Source: Bacteroidota bacterium
GTDB lineage: Bacteria; Bacteroidota; JABWAT01
Assembly: GCA_013360915.1 (NCBI GenBank)
Contig: JABWAT010000001.1
Location: forward strand, 317,259 to 381,258
DNA: 64,000 nt
Direction: 5' to 3'
Positions 26,928 through 36,603 of this stretch are shown piece after piece. Under the pieces are notes generated by a model. That model was not told the DNA's origin. It saw nothing but the letters and a program-made list of their open reading frames with translations, and did not search any database. The position numbers and the translations under genes were made by a program. The first letter of the stretch is position 1; every line of letters begins with the position of its first letter.

Positions 26928-27386
26928 ATGAAAGTGATTTTAAAACAGGAAGTTGATGGACTCGGAACCATCGGTGATGTGGTAAAGGTGAAAGATGGCT
27001 TTGCCCGGAACTACCTGGTTCCTCAGGGATTTGCCATTGTCGCCAATGAGCGTAACCTGAAGGCCATTGAAGGCGAAAAAAAGCGTCTCGCAAAAGTACG
27101 CGCCAACAATGTTTCCCTTGCTGAAAGCCTCAAATCCCAGTTGGAATCAGTCCGGCTGGAATTTGTCCGGCAGGCCGGGGATGAAGGAAAACTTCACGGG
27201 TCGGTCACCAACCAGGATATTGCTGAATCGCTTGGACAGAAAGGGTTCAATGTTGATAAGCGGAAAATTTCGGCTGGTCACATTAACCACACCGGCGATT
27301 TCACGGTATCCATCAAACTGTTTCAGGACATCACAGCTGACCTGACGGTCAGTGTCCGGGCAGCAGAAACTGCCACTGAAGCCTGA
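26928..27386 (+). CDS. rplI: 50S ribosomal protein L9
   Basis: 152 residues. The N-terminal domain (MKVILKQEVDGLGTIGDVVKVKDGFARNYLVP) is diagnostic. It is followed by the long helix and C-terminal domain (KLHGSVTNQDIAESL). AGGAG lies before the ATG. The gene closes the operon at a strong terminator. Confidence 0.97.
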   Translation: MKVILKQEVDGLGTIGDVVKVKDGFARNYLVPQGFAIVANERNLKAIEGEKKRLAKVRANNVSLAESLKSQLESVRLEFVRQAGDEGKLHGSVTNQDIAESLGQKGFNVDKRKISAGHINHTGDFTVSIKLFQDITADLTVSVRAAETATEA

Positions 27387-27402
27387 AAATAGCTAACTGA
27401 AG

Positions 27403-27431
27403 AAGGGGGAAATGAATCCCCCTTTTTTTTT
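27403..27431 (+). terminator. Terminator of the ribosomal protein operon
   Basis: An AAGGGGGA/TCCCCCTT stem (27403-27410 with 27417-27424), a six-base loop and a run of nine Ts. Confidence 0.93.
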
Positions 27432-27478
27432 CTGCAAAATAACCAAAACCCAGCCGGTCACGGCTTTCTGTGATCACT

Positions 27479-27508
27479 TTGATTTAATCAAGGCCGGACT
27501 GATATTTG
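27479..27508 (+). promoter_or_regulatory. korAB promoter with a 13-base palindrome over the -33 box
   Basis: TTGATT (27479-27484), 16-base spacer, GATATTTG (27501-27508), one mismatch from TAnnTTTG. The -33 box is the left half of a perfect palindrome, TTGATTTAATCAA (27479-27491). The -7 box overlaps an upstream TTG at 27506, which therefore cannot be the korA start. Confidence 0.5.
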
Positions 27509-27571
27509 CATGGGAATTTCTCCAAGGAACCACCTGTTTACTCCACCACAGACCACCAGGACCAACGTCTA

Positions 27572-29422
27572 ATGTCTCAGCAAGAACAAACCATGGAAAA
27601 AGAAGTTAAAGTACTTGAAAGTGTCACCATCCGCTTTGCCGGCGATTCCGGCGATGGTATGCAGCTGACAGGAACTCAATTCACAAATGTATCGGCCATT
27701 ATGGGAAATGACCTGGCTACCTTGCCAGACTTCCCTGCCGAAATCCGTGCGCCGGCCGGAACGCTTTACGGTGTTTCCGGTTTTCAGGTGAATATCGGGT
27801 CGTCTAAAATTTATACACCGGGTGACCGTTGCGATGTACTGGTGGCCATGAATCCGGCTGCCCTGAAAGTCAACCTGCGGGAATTGGATCCCAATGGCGT
27901 CATCATCGCAAATGAAGATGCATTCGTTGAAAAAAACCTGAAGTATGCCGGATACAATGAATCACCGCTTACGGACGGATCCCTGACCAAATACCGTGTT
28001 TTCAGAGTCCGGATCAATCAATTGACCCAAATGGCCCTGGAAGCACAAAACCTTCCGGCAAAAACAGTTGATCGTTGCAAAAACTTTTTTGCACTCGGAC
28101 TTATTTTCTGGCTGTTCAGCCGTGATATGAATCCGACCATTGCCTGGATCAAGGATAAATTCAAAAAAACACCCGACCTGATAGAAGCCAATATTGCCGC
28201 CATGAAGGCAGGTTATAATTATGGTTATACCACCGAGGCCTTTCAGGTCAAATACGAAATTACCTCGGCAAAATTACCAGCCGGCACTTACCGGAATATC
28301 ACAGGTAACTCTGCACTTGCCATCGGTCTGGTTGCGGCCAGCCATCGTTGCGGACTTCCCTTGTTTCTTGGAAGTTACCCGATTACCCCGGCCTCTGATA
28401 TTCTGCATGAACTTTCCAAAATGAAGAATTTCGGGGTAAAAACGTTCCAGGCGGAAGATGAAATTGCCGCGGTGTGCTCAGCCATTGGTGCTTCCTTTGC
28501 AGGTCACCTGGGCATCACCACCACCTCAGGACCCGGTGTTTCTCTGAAAGGAGAAGCCATGGGCTATGCAGTGATGACCGAACTTCCGCTCGTCATTGTC
28601 AATATCCAGCGCGGCGGACCTTCAACCGGTTTGCCAACCAAGACCGAACAGTCCGATCTGAATCAGGCCATATTCGGCCGGCATGGTGAAGCACCCATGC
28701 CCGTTCTGGCAGCATCAACCCCTGCCGATTGTTTCGACATGGCCATGGAAGCTGTCCGTCTGGCCACCAAGTACATGACTCCGGTCATTTTACTGTCCGA
28801 TGGGTATCTCGCCAACGGGTCCGAACCCTGGCTGTTGCCCGATCCTGCAAAATTCGAAAACATCCACGTGGATTTTCTGAAAGAAAAGAACGGGAAATCC
28901 CCCTACAGCCGCAATGAATTCAATGCCCGTCCGTGGATCAAACCCGGAACACCGGGACTCGAACACCGGATCGGCGGAATCGAAAAGGCCAATATCACCG
29001 GAAACATCAGCTATGACCCTGAGAATCACCATCAGATGGTGTATTTAAGGAAATCGAAGGTGGAAGCCATCGCTGCTGAACTTCCCGATGCAGATGTGTA
29101 CGGAGACAAATCAGGCGATCTTCTGGTGGTGGGTTGGGGCAGTACACACGGTTCCATCAGAAAAGCTGTTGAAACCATGAGAAAATCGGGGAAAAAGGTG
29201 AGTCATATGCACCTGAAATACCTGTATCCCATGCCAAAAAATGTCGCCAGTGTTCTGTCGTCCTATAAGAAAGTCCTGGTTCCTGAAATGAATACAGGTC
29301 AATTGGCCGGATTGCTCAGAAACCAGTTTCTGACCCCGGTCATCCAGCTGAATAAGGTACAGGGCCTGCCCTTTAAGGCCATTGAAATTGAATCGAAGAT
29401 TGAGGAAGTGCTGAAAGGTTAA
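27572..29422 (+). CDS. korA: 2-oxoacid:ferredoxin oxidoreductase, fused gamma-alpha subunit (2-oxoglutarate type)
   Basis: 616 residues from the ATG at 27572; an ATG at 27593 is also possible. The gamma domain comes first ([17 protein letters not shown]), then the alpha domain with [12 protein letters not shown], the [19 protein letters not shown] segment and [17 protein letters not shown]. This gamma-alpha fusion paired with a small TPP subunit is typical of KorAB, which converts 2-oxoglutarate plus CoA to succinyl-CoA with ferredoxin. A branched-chain 2-oxoacid substrate cannot be excluded. It could run forwards (oxidative) or backwards (reductive TCA cycle). Confidence 0.93.
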   Translation: MSQQEQTMEKEVKVLESVTIRFAGDSGDGMQLTGTQFTNVSAIMGNDLATLPDFPAEIRAPAGTLYGVSGFQVNIGSSKIYTPGDRCDVLVAMNPAALKVNLRELDPNGVIIANEDAFVEKNLKYAGYNESPLTDGSLTKYRVFRVRINQLTQMALEAQNLPAKTVDRCKNFFALGLIFWLFSRDMNPTIAWIKDKFKKTPDLIEANIAAMKAGYNYGYTTEAFQVKYEITSAKLPAGTYRNITGNSALAIGLVAASHRCGLPLFLGSYPITPASDILHELSKMKNFGVKTFQAEDEIAAVCSAIGASFAGHLGITTTSGPGVSLKGEAMGYAVMTELPLVIVNIQRGGPSTGLPTKTEQSDLNQAIFGRHGEAPMPVLAASTPADCFDMAMEAVRLATKYMTPVILLSDGYLANGSEPWLLPDPAKFENIHVDFLKEKNGKSPYSRNEFNARPWIKPGTPGLEHRIGGIEKANITGNISYDPENHHQMVYLRKSKVEAIAAELPDADVYGDKSGDLLVVGWGSTHGSIRKAVETMRKSGKKVSHMHLKYLYPMPKNVASVLSSYKKVLVPEMNTGQLAGLLRNQFLTPVIQLNKVQGLPFKAIEIESKIEEVLKG

Positions 29423-29424
29423 TT

Positions 29425-30462
29425 ATGTCTGAAGTCGTTCAAAATCCGGAAACGGTAAAACTGACAGCAAAAGATTTTGTTTCGGATCAGGATGTTCGCT
29501 GGTGTCCAGGATGTGGTGATTATGCCATTCTGGCCGCTATTCAGCGGACTCTGCCCGAATTCGGTGTTCCAAGAGAAAATTTTGTATTCATTTCGGGTAT
29601 TGGTTGCTCCTCGCGGTTCCCATACTACATGAATACTTACGGAATGCACACCATCCACGGACGGGCCCCGGCCTTTGCCTCGGGTGTGAAAGCGTCTAAT
29701 CCCGATCTGAGTGTTTGGATTGTCACCGGTGATGGTGATGGTCTTTCCATCGGTGGAAATCACTTTGTTCATACCATCCGTCGTAATTTTGACCTGAACA
29801 TTATTCTGTTCAATAATGAAATTTACGGATTGACCAAGGGTCAGTATTCGCCGACCTCTGAAGTTGGCAAGGTGACCAAATCGACCCCCATGGGCTCAAT
29901 TGATACCCCATTGAAACCAACCTCCATTGCACTGGGTGCCGAGGCTGCCTTTGTTGCGGTCGGAATTGACCGTGATACCAAGCATCTGCAGGAAATGATC
30001 CGCAGAACCTACCGTCATAAAGGGACCAGTTTCCTGGAAGTTTACCAGAATTGTGTCATTTTCAATGATGGTGCATTTGAAGCATTGACCGATAAAGACA
30101 CCAAACCAGATAACGTCCTTTATCTTGAACACGGAAAACCCCTCGTCTTTGGAAAAGATAACAGCAAGGGAATCCGGATGGATGGTTTTTCGCCAGAGGT
30201 GGTTAACCTCACCGACGGAAAATATTCCGTGAATGATCTCGCTGTTCATGATGAAAAAGCAAAGGATACAACCTGGGCCACCATTCTTTCAAGAATGAAC
30301 CGTAATGCTGGTTTCCCCCACCCCATTGGTGTTTACCGCGATGTTGAGCGTCCTTGTTATGAACTGGGTCTGGAAAATCAGATCAAACTCGCACAGGCAA
30401 AAAAGGGTCCGGGTAAACTGGCCGACCTGCTGAATGACGGGGATGTTTGGATAAATAACTGA
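29425..30462 (+). CDS. korB: 2-oxoacid:ferredoxin oxidoreductase, TPP-binding beta subunit
   Basis: 345 residues. WCPGCGDYAIL near residue 28 supplies cluster cysteines, with a further Cys in GIGCSSRFPYY. The TPP/Mg motif is GDGDGLSIGGNH...NNEIYGLTKGQ, of the KorB type. It has no ferredoxin domain of its own. It starts two bases after korA, so the two are translationally coupled. Confidence 0.94.
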   Translation: MSEVVQNPETVKLTAKDFVSDQDVRWCPGCGDYAILAAIQRTLPEFGVPRENFVFISGIGCSSRFPYYMNTYGMHTIHGRAPAFASGVKASNPDLSVWIVTGDGDGLSIGGNHFVHTIRRNFDLNIILFNNEIYGLTKGQYSPTSEVGKVTKSTPMGSIDTPLKPTSIALGAEAAFVAVGIDRDTKHLQEMIRRTYRHKGTSFLEVYQNCVIFNDGAFEALTDKDTKPDNVLYLEHGKPLVFGKDNSKGIRMDGFSPEVVNLTDGKYSVNDLAVHDEKAKDTTWATILSRMNRNAGFPHPIGVYRDVERPCYELGLENQIKLAQAKKGPGKLADLLNDGDVWINN

Positions 30463-30466
30463 AAGG

Positions 30467-30486
30467 AAGAGCCCGAAAGGGCTCTT
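30467..30486 (+). promoter_or_regulatory. GAAA-tetraloop hairpin in front of nrnA
   Basis: A perfect 8-bp stem AAGAGCCC/GGGCTCTT closed by a GAAA tetraloop, between korB and nrnA. It is not followed by a T-run and ends five bases before the nrnA ATG, where a ribosome site would be. It may stabilise the korAB message or restrain nrnA translation. Confidence 0.5.
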
Positions 30487-30491
30487 TAAGT

Positions 30492-31496
30492 ATGATGGAA
30501 AATTACTGGATTCAACTCAAACACCTCATTGACGGGTCTCAGAAAATTATTCTGACCACGCATGTACGGCCTGATGGCGACGGCCTTGGTGCTGAGGCCG
30601 CACTGTTTGATTACTTCGATTCGCTTGGAAAACAGGTTCGGATTATCAATGTTTCTCCCCTTCCCGACACGTTTTTTTATCTGAATCCTGATTCCAGGTA
30701 TGAAGTATTCAACACCTCCATTCATACCCACCCCATCGAAACCGCTGACTGCATCATCATTCTTGATTGCAACCAGTTAGATCGGTTACAGGAAATGGGA
30801 CCTTTTGTAGAAAAGACCCAAGGCAAAATCGTCATCATCGACCACCACCTCAATCCGGGTGACTTTGCCGATTTGCTGTGTATATCCACCGACGCTTGTG
30901 CCACAGGTGAGATGGTTTATGATTTTATTACTTTTCATTCCGGACTGCAGACGGTCAGCAACATGGCTGCTGCCGGTATTTACACCTCAATTCTGACTGA
31001 TACCGGTAGTTTCCGGTTTCCCCGAACCACTCCCGCCGTTCACAGGAAAACAGCATTTCTTCTGGAAAGTGGTGCCGATCCTTCCTTCATCTATGAAGCA
31101 GTACATGAACAACGCACTGTTTCTTCCATTCAGTTGCAAGGTCAGTTCATGAGTCAGATCCGTCTGGCATACGACGGAAAACTGGCTTACTCCGTTATCC
31201 GGAAGGCCGATTTTGACCGGTTTGGGGCCACACTGGAGGACACAGAAGGATTTGTCCGGTATCTGCTATCAATCAGAGGCACCGTCATGGGAATATTGAT
31301 AACCGAACAACCTTATGGCTTTAAACTGTCTTTCAGAAGCAAAGGTGATATTGATGTTAACCGTCTGGCCAACCAGTATAACGGAGGCGGACATAAAAAT
31401 GCATCCGGTGGACGACTTGCCGATACTTCTGATCTTGCCATAACCCGTCTTATTGCCGATGCAGAACCTTATATTCTTCAGGAGGAAACGGTCTGA
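30492..31496 (+). CDS. nrnA: NrnA-type DHH phosphoesterase (nanoRNase / pAp phosphatase)
   Basis: 334 residues. The DHH domain shows THVRPDGDGLGAE (residues 18-30), VIIDHHLNPGDFAD and the TDTGSFRF motif. The DHHA1 domain ends in NGGGHKNASGG. NrnA degrades 2-5-nucleotide RNAs and dephosphorylates pAp in the cytoplasm. Start at ATG 30492 or the adjacent 30495; no Shine-Dalgarno is free. It is the first of six genes joined by overlaps of 1-7 bases. Confidence 0.92.
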   Translation: MMENYWIQLKHLIDGSQKIILTTHVRPDGDGLGAEAALFDYFDSLGKQVRIINVSPLPDTFFYLNPDSRYEVFNTSIHTHPIETADCIIILDCNQLDRLQEMGPFVEKTQGKIVIIDHHLNPGDFADLLCISTDACATGEMVYDFITFHSGLQTVSNMAAAGIYTSILTDTGSFRFPRTTPAVHRKTAFLLESGADPSFIYEAVHEQRTVSSIQLQGQFMSQIRLAYDGKLAYSVIRKADFDRFGATLEDTEGFVRYLLSIRGTVMGILITEQPYGFKLSFRSKGDIDVNRLANQYNGGGHKNASGGRLADTSDLAITRLIADAEPYILQEETV

Positions 31497-32947
31497 TGAC
31501 CCTCAAATCCAACGCTTCATTCAAACCAACTGATCTTTGGGTTGGTTTTTTTACGACAGAAGGAAAAAAACCTGTTATCAAGAGCTCCCATGCACCGTTG
31601 GTAAGCTGGGGAAAATCGCTTCCCGCACTGGCTGGTGATGGACTCCGCTGGATTCCGGCCTCTGATGAGGTCCCTGCAAAGCTGGCCATCCTGACCGAAT
31701 TCAAAACGGTGAATGGTCACCCGACAGAAGGATTCCGTAGGGCTGGCGCAACCGTCGCACGCCAGGTCAGGGGAAAAGATACCGGTACTCTCGGTATTGA
31801 CCTGACCGGACTTTCCCCGGATGCAGATCAGGTCCGGGCGTTTGCAGAAGGATTTTTCCTTGGCCTTTACCAGTTTGATCTGTTTAAATCTGACCGCAAA
31901 AAGACTTCATTATCATCCGTTTTCCTGTATCAGTCAACCGTGAAAGACTCTGTGGTCAAAAAGGTGGTTGCCGAAGCTGAAATTCTGACGGACAGCCAGA
32001 TCTGGGCACGAAATCTGGTAAACCGTCCTGCAAATGATCTCACTGCAACGGGACTGGCAAAGGAAGTGTCTGAACGTGCCGGAAAATCCGGATTCCAATG
32101 CACGGTACTGGATAAAAAGAAAATCAAATCCCTGAAAATGGGTGGACTGCTTGCCGTCAATAAAGGATCGGCAAATGAACCTGTTTTTATCATCGCTGAA
32201 TACAAGAGCAAAGGTTATCACAAGGCACCTGTTGCTCTGGTTGGAAAAGGTGTGATGTTCGATACCGGCGGTATTTCCATTAAACCATCCGCCGGAATGG
32301 GCGACATGAAGGGCGACATGGCCGGTGCCGCCGCCGTTCTTGCCACCATTGATGCCATTGCCCGTCTTGGTTTGACAGGTCATGTAATTGCTCTGGTTCC
32401 CGCAACCGATAACATGCCTTCCGGTACTGCTCAATGTCCGGGAGATATCATCACCACCTTGTCTGGTCTCACTGTAGAGGTGGATAACACCGATGCCGAG
32501 GGTCGGCTGATTCTGGCAGATGCCCTGCATTACGCAAAGCAGTATAAACCTGCTGCCATTATTGATCTCGCTACCCTGACCGGCGCCTGTGTGGTCGCAC
32601 TCGGAACGCAGGCAGCCGGATTAATGTCTAATCAGGAACCACTGCAGACTGCTCTTCAGGAAGCCGGAAAAACCAGTTATGAACGTGTGTGGCCGCTTCC
32701 CCTTTTCGATGAATATGCACCACAAATTAAATCGGATGTTGCAGATATTAAGAATGTGGGCGGAAGAAATGCCGGGGCCATCACGGCCGGAAAATTCCTT
32801 CAGCGATTCGTCGATGATACACAGCCATGGGCACATATCGATATTGCCGGGCCCAGCTATCTGGAGTCCGGTGACCATTACCTTCCAAAGGGCGGGACTG
32901 GCTTTGGTGTCAGGCTGCTTGTTCAGTATCTGAAGGACCGTCAGTGA
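31496..32947 (+). CDS. pepA: Leucyl aminopeptidase (M17 family)
   Basis: 483 residues, usual for PepA. The C-terminal catalytic domain has GKGVMFDTGGISIKPSAGMGDMKGDM (metal ligands and catalytic Lys) and the family signature NTDAEGRLILADAL. It cleaves N-terminal residues from peptides using two divalent metals. It overlaps nrnA by one base (TGATG). Confidence 0.95.
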   Translation: MTLKSNASFKPTDLWVGFFTTEGKKPVIKSSHAPLVSWGKSLPALAGDGLRWIPASDEVPAKLAILTEFKTVNGHPTEGFRRAGATVARQVRGKDTGTLGIDLTGLSPDADQVRAFAEGFFLGLYQFDLFKSDRKKTSLSSVFLYQSTVKDSVVKKVVAEAEILTDSQIWARNLVNRPANDLTATGLAKEVSERAGKSGFQCTVLDKKKIKSLKMGGLLAVNKGSANEPVFIIAEYKSKGYHKAPVALVGKGVMFDTGGISIKPSAGMGDMKGDMAGAAAVLATIDAIARLGLTGHVIALVPATDNMPSGTAQCPGDIITTLSGLTVEVDNTDAEGRLILADALHYAKQYKPAAIIDLATLTGACVVALGTQAAGLMSNQEPLQTALQEAGKTSYERVWPLPLFDEYAPQIKSDVADIKNVGGRNAGAITAGKFLQRFVDDTQPWAHIDIAGPSYLESGDHYLPKGGTGFGVRLLVQYLKDRQ

Positions 32948-34221
32948 TCAGGAATCTGGCCTTACTCGCTCTGGCTGGTTGGCTGTTACCTGTTTCCTCA
33001 TCGGCCCAGCAACGTCTCGATGAGATCATCTTCCGGCAGAACCGCCCGCTGTTTTTTCAGGAAGTGAATTGGATCCGTCCAGATTCAGGAAATGGTCTGG
33101 TCAGCTATCATTTCAGAATATCAAATGATTACCTGGCATTTGTAAACACCACCGGCCCAGACCAGACTCCGGTCTACCAGGCCAAAATCCGCCTGAATAT
33201 TCAGATTAAGGGAACTGACAGCAGTTTCTATAATTTTTCAGAAGACTTCTCAGAAGTGGTTTCAACCATCCGGGATTCGCAGAACCGGTATCAGTTTCTG
33301 ACCGGTTCCATCCAGTTCCCTGCCACCTCCCGGCCAGCAGTGGTAAACCTCGAGGTTACCGATCTGAACAACAACAAACAGATTTTTCCCTCTACCATCC
33401 GGAAAGTAATCCGCCAGCAAAAAACCACCTCGGTGGATAATGTCTGGATTCTTGAAGACGATTCAACCTGGTACAAACCCGTTAACTTTGAGAAATCGGT
33501 GGTTTTGGGCAAGCCGGCCTATCTGTTCCTCTCCGTAAGCGATTCTCTGAATCTTCGAAACTGGAAAGTGGGGCTCCTTCATAAACTGCCGGGAGAGAAA
33601 GAATACGCTTCTGTCGATTCTATGATGAATCTGCAGTTCAATCCACTTGAGACCAAGACCATCCGGTTGAATGAAAAAAACCGGGTAAAAGTCACCGGAG
33701 TGCGGGCCGGACTCGATTTTTCCAAACTTGATGCCGGTCAGTACGGACTAACCATTGGTCCCACCGCAGCAGATACCATCTTCTTTAACGTCAATTGGCT
33801 GGACATGCCTTTTTCATTATATGATCTGGATGTTGCCACCCGGGTTCTGAAGTATCTCGTTTCTGATAAAGTCTATGATGACCTCTCTTCTGGTTCAGCT
33901 AAAAAGCGGATCAGTGCATTCAGAAAATTCTGGAAGGAACGGGATCCAAGTCCGGGAACGACTTATAACGAACTTTTACATGAATACTACCGTCGGGTCG
34001 ATTATACCTGGGCTAACTTCGGAACCTCAAGAAATCCGGGATGGAGAACAGACCGGGGAAAAGTTTATATACTCAACGGGGCACCCAAAACCCAAAAGAA
34101 GGAAACGCCTCCCAATCAGCCTCCCAGAGAAATCTGGGACTACTCAACACCCGGCAAACGGTTTGTTTTTGTTGACTTAAGTGGCAAAGGGGATTATACC
34201 CTTCAGAAAACCGGACCATGA
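32944..34221 (+). CDS. GWxTD-domain secreted protein
   Basis: 425 residues. The start is GTG at 32944, overlapping pepA by four bases. A signal peptide covers about residues 1-21 (cleavage after SSA). The middle is beta-rich, resembling two Ig-like domains, and the C-terminal domain (about 285-425) contains GWRTDRGKVYILNG, the signature of GWxTD proteins of the FCB group. These are exported and of unknown function. Placement among housekeeping genes gives no direct clue. Confidence 0.88.
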   Translation: MIRNLALLALAGWLLPVSSSAQQRLDEIIFRQNRPLFFQEVNWIRPDSGNGLVSYHFRISNDYLAFVNTTGPDQTPVYQAKIRLNIQIKGTDSSFYNFSEDFSEVVSTIRDSQNRYQFLTGSIQFPATSRPAVVNLEVTDLNNNKQIFPSTIRKVIRQQKTTSVDNVWILEDDSTWYKPVNFEKSVVLGKPAYLFLSVSDSLNLRNWKVGLLHKLPGEKEYASVDSMMNLQFNPLETKTIRLNEKNRVKVTGVRAGLDFSKLDAGQYGLTIGPTAADTIFFNVNWLDMPFSLYDLDVATRVLKYLVSDKVYDDLSSGSAKKRISAFRKFWKERDPSPGTTYNELLHEYYRRVDYTWANFGTSRNPGWRTDRGKVYILNGAPKTQKKETPPNQPPREIWDYSTPGKRFVFVDLSGKGDYTLQKTGP

Positions 34222-35183
34222 TTCCCCGGCTCTATGTTTCCTGCGGCGATCCCAATGGCATTGGACCCGACATTGCAGAACCGGCATTAAGGGCGGTTGC
34301 AGACCAGGCACAGGTGATTCTTTGTATCCCTCAGGAGTTGACCGCCTTATATCGGTGGCCGGCACGGGCGTTTAAACAAACACAACGGGAAACGGGCCTG
34401 TTTTTTCATCCCACAGAATCTAATCCGGATTATCTCTACCAACCCGGCCAATTCTCTGTGCAGGCCGGGAAACTCGCCTTCTTTTCTTTCCAATCGGCTG
34501 TACAATTAACCAAAGAAGACCCCTTCTCGGCGCTGTTAACGCTGCCGGTAAATAAAAAAAGCTTCATAGCCGCCGGCTCTCCGGTAGCCGGACATACAGA
34601 ACTGATCGGTCTGCTGCTGAAAGAAGCCGAACCGCTCATGATTCTGCTCAATGACCAGATGCGTGTGGCATTGCTGACCGTTCATATCCCCATCATGAAA
34701 GTCTCACAGGCCATAACACCCGACCGGATACGTTCGCGTACCCTCGCATTTGAAAAAAGCCTCCGAACCGACTTCGGAATCGAAAAACCGGCCATTGCAG
34801 TTCTCGGACTCAATCCGCATGCGGGAGAGGATGGATCCATCGGTACCGAAGAAAAACTTGTCATGGAACCCACATTGGCAGAATTACGGGCTGACGGATT
34901 GAACGTGGAAGGCCCCTTCCCTTCAGATGGCTTTTTTGGTAACAAACAGTACTCCCGGTTCGATGGAATTCTGGCTGCCTATCATGATCAGGGACTCATT
35001 CCTCTGAAACTTTCCGGGATGGATCTTGGCGTTAACTTTTCGGCCGGCAGTCAGATTGTCCGGACATCCCCGGACCATGGAACGGCCTATGATATTGCGG
35101 GTAAGGGGCTTGCCAATCCTTCATCGACCCGTGAAGCCGCCCGACTGGCTTTACACGTCCTGTCTAAACGCCATCAGGTATGA
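34218..35183 (+). CDS. pdxA: 4-hydroxythreonine-4-phosphate dehydrogenase
   Basis: 321 residues. PdxA makes the precursor for pyridoxine phosphate. Signature segments are CGDPNGIGPDI (residues 9-19), the metal-ligand region GHTELIG, LNPHAGEDGSIGTEE, FDGILAAYHDQGLIPLK and SPDHGTAYDIAG. It overlaps the GWxTD gene by ATGA. The partner pdxJ is not in the window. Confidence 0.95.
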   Translation: MIPRLYVSCGDPNGIGPDIAEPALRAVADQAQVILCIPQELTALYRWPARAFKQTQRETGLFFHPTESNPDYLYQPGQFSVQAGKLAFFSFQSAVQLTKEDPFSALLTLPVNKKSFIAAGSPVAGHTELIGLLLKEAEPLMILLNDQMRVALLTVHIPIMKVSQAITPDRIRSRTLAFEKSLRTDFGIEKPAIAVLGLNPHAGEDGSIGTEEKLVMEPTLAELRADGLNVEGPFPSDGFFGNKQYSRFDGILAAYHDQGLIPLKLSGMDLGVNFSAGSQIVRTSPDHGTAYDIAGKGLANPSSTREAARLALHVLSKRHQV

Positions 35184-35944
35184 GTTATCAGGATCCGTTT
35201 CCGCTGACAGCTGGCATTTATGACCAGACCAGCCGGTTTGTCCCATACGATATCTGGGCTGGCGTGATTCAGGAAATGCTCGATCTCCATGCCCATCAGT
35301 CCCCATCCACTGTTCTGGAACTATCAGCTGGTACCGGTTCATTCCGGTCCTTTTTTGACCGGCCTGAAATAAAATCCTATGTTTCCACCGATATTTCCCT
35401 GATGATGCTGCAGGGGGCGCAAATGAAAATGGCTGATTCCGGACAGCATAGCTTTTTCACAGTAGCTGACTCTGAACTGCTGCCATTTGCCTCTGACCGT
35501 TTCGATCTCGTGCTGCATTTATTCGATAGTATCAATTACCACATTACAACCGATCGTGTGAGAGCTGTTTTCTCAGAAGTGTGCAGGGTGCTTCGTCCTG
35601 GTGGATTGTACATATTTGATTTCACAACGCCTGCCAATTCTATCAACAATGCACCCGAAGATTTCGATGAAATTATTGAGGATGAATCGGGCGGGTACCA
35701 GCGTTTGTCGGTTTACAACCCCGAAACGGGAATCCATACCACCGAATTCCGATTCAACCGGGGCCATGATATTTTTACAGAATTCCACAGGGAACGTCCC
35801 TACAAACTTCCCGAAATGAAGGAAATCATCCGGTCAGTAACCGGCTGGGCAGCAGAAGCCTGGATTCACGAGTTCGAACCCGGCGTGAAAGCCCGCAACA
35901 ATTCTGAGCGGATTCACGCCATTATCAGGAAAAAACCATGCTGA
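35180..35944 (+). CDS. Class I SAM-dependent methyltransferase
   Basis: 254 residues. SAM motif I is VLELSAGTGSFRSFF (near residues 46-60), followed by the acidic STDIS strand, ADSELLPFASDRFDLV (motif II/III) and LRPGGLYIFDF (post-II). The substrate is unknown; the fold is like small-molecule or ubiquinone/menaquinone-type methyltransferases. It overlaps pdxA by four bases and ftsE by seven. Confidence 0.87.
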   Translation: MSYQDPFPLTAGIYDQTSRFVPYDIWAGVIQEMLDLHAHQSPSTVLELSAGTGSFRSFFDRPEIKSYVSTDISLMMLQGAQMKMADSGQHSFFTVADSELLPFASDRFDLVLHLFDSINYHITTDRVRAVFSEVCRVLRPGGLYIFDFTTPANSINNAPEDFDEIIEDESGGYQRLSVYNPETGIHTTEFRFNRGHDIFTEFHRERPYKLPEMKEIIRSVTGWAAEAWIHEFEPGVKARNNSERIHAIIRKKPC

Positions 35945-36603
35945 CTTTTTCCAATGTTCAGGCCAGTTACGATGGTCAGATTGTGTTTCAGAACCTGAAT
36001 TTTACCATTCAGAAAGGTGAGTTTATCTATCTGGTGGGTCAATCTGGAACGGGTAAAACCACCTTAATGAAACTCATTTATTGTGACCACATTCCGGATA
36101 ATGGAACCATCCGTTTTCTGGATTATCAGGTCACTTCTATTGCCAGGCGGGAAATTCCCCATCTCAGACGAAAGCTGGGAGTGGTTTTTCAGGATTTTAA
36201 ATTGTTGCCGGACCGGTCCGTTTTCGATAACGTGGCCTTTTCACTGGAGGTAACAGGAGAAAAGCGGAAAAACATTGAAACCAGAGTGCAGAAGGTTTTG
36301 GCCGAGGTCGGGCTGGCTCATAAAAAGGTTAGCATGCCCCGGGAACTGAGCGGCGGTGAACAGCAACGGGTGGTAATTGCCCGTGCATTGGTGAACGAAC
36401 CGTTTCTTCTTCTCGCCGATGAACCTACCGGAAACCTTGATCCCGAGGTGGCAGAAGATATTATGAAATTGCTTCTTCGGATCAATGCCATGGGGACCAC
36501 CATCCTGATGGCCACTCATGACTATTCAATCGTCAGGAAATTTCCGCAGCGGATTTTCCAGTTAAAGGACCGCGCCATTCAGCAGGTTATCCTGAAAACC
36601 TGA
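35938..36603 (+). CDS. ftsE: FtsE-like ABC transporter ATPase
   Basis: 221 residues, FtsE size. Walker A GQSGTGKTT (about 34-42), Q-loop VFQDFKLLPDRSVFDNVAF, which is close to FtsE, signature LSGGEQQR, Walker B LLLADEPTGNLD and the H-loop ATHD. With FtsX it would control peptidoglycan hydrolases at the division site. No ftsX follows: the next gene converges and its stop codon abuts this one at 36603/36604. A LolD-type or other MacB-family ATPase is the alternative. Confidence 0.85.
   Translation: MLTFSNVQASYDGQIVFQNLNFTIQKGEFIYLVGQSGTGKTTLMKLIYCDHIPDNGTIRFLDYQVTSIARREIPHLRRKLGVVFQDFKLLPDRSVFDNVAFSLEVTGEKRKNIETRVQKVLAEVGLAHKKVSMPRELSGGEQQRVVIARALVNEPFLLLADEPTGNLDPEVAEDIMKLLLRINAMGTTILMATHDYSIVRKFPQRIFQLKDRAIQQVILKT

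Noticed and set aside
27479-27491. Classical FNR box at korAB
   Set aside because: The half-sites match but spacing is three, not four; kept only as an unassigned palindrome.
27506-27571. TTG start for korA at 27506
   Set aside because: The codon lies inside the predicted -7 box, and the 22 added residues are not family-like.
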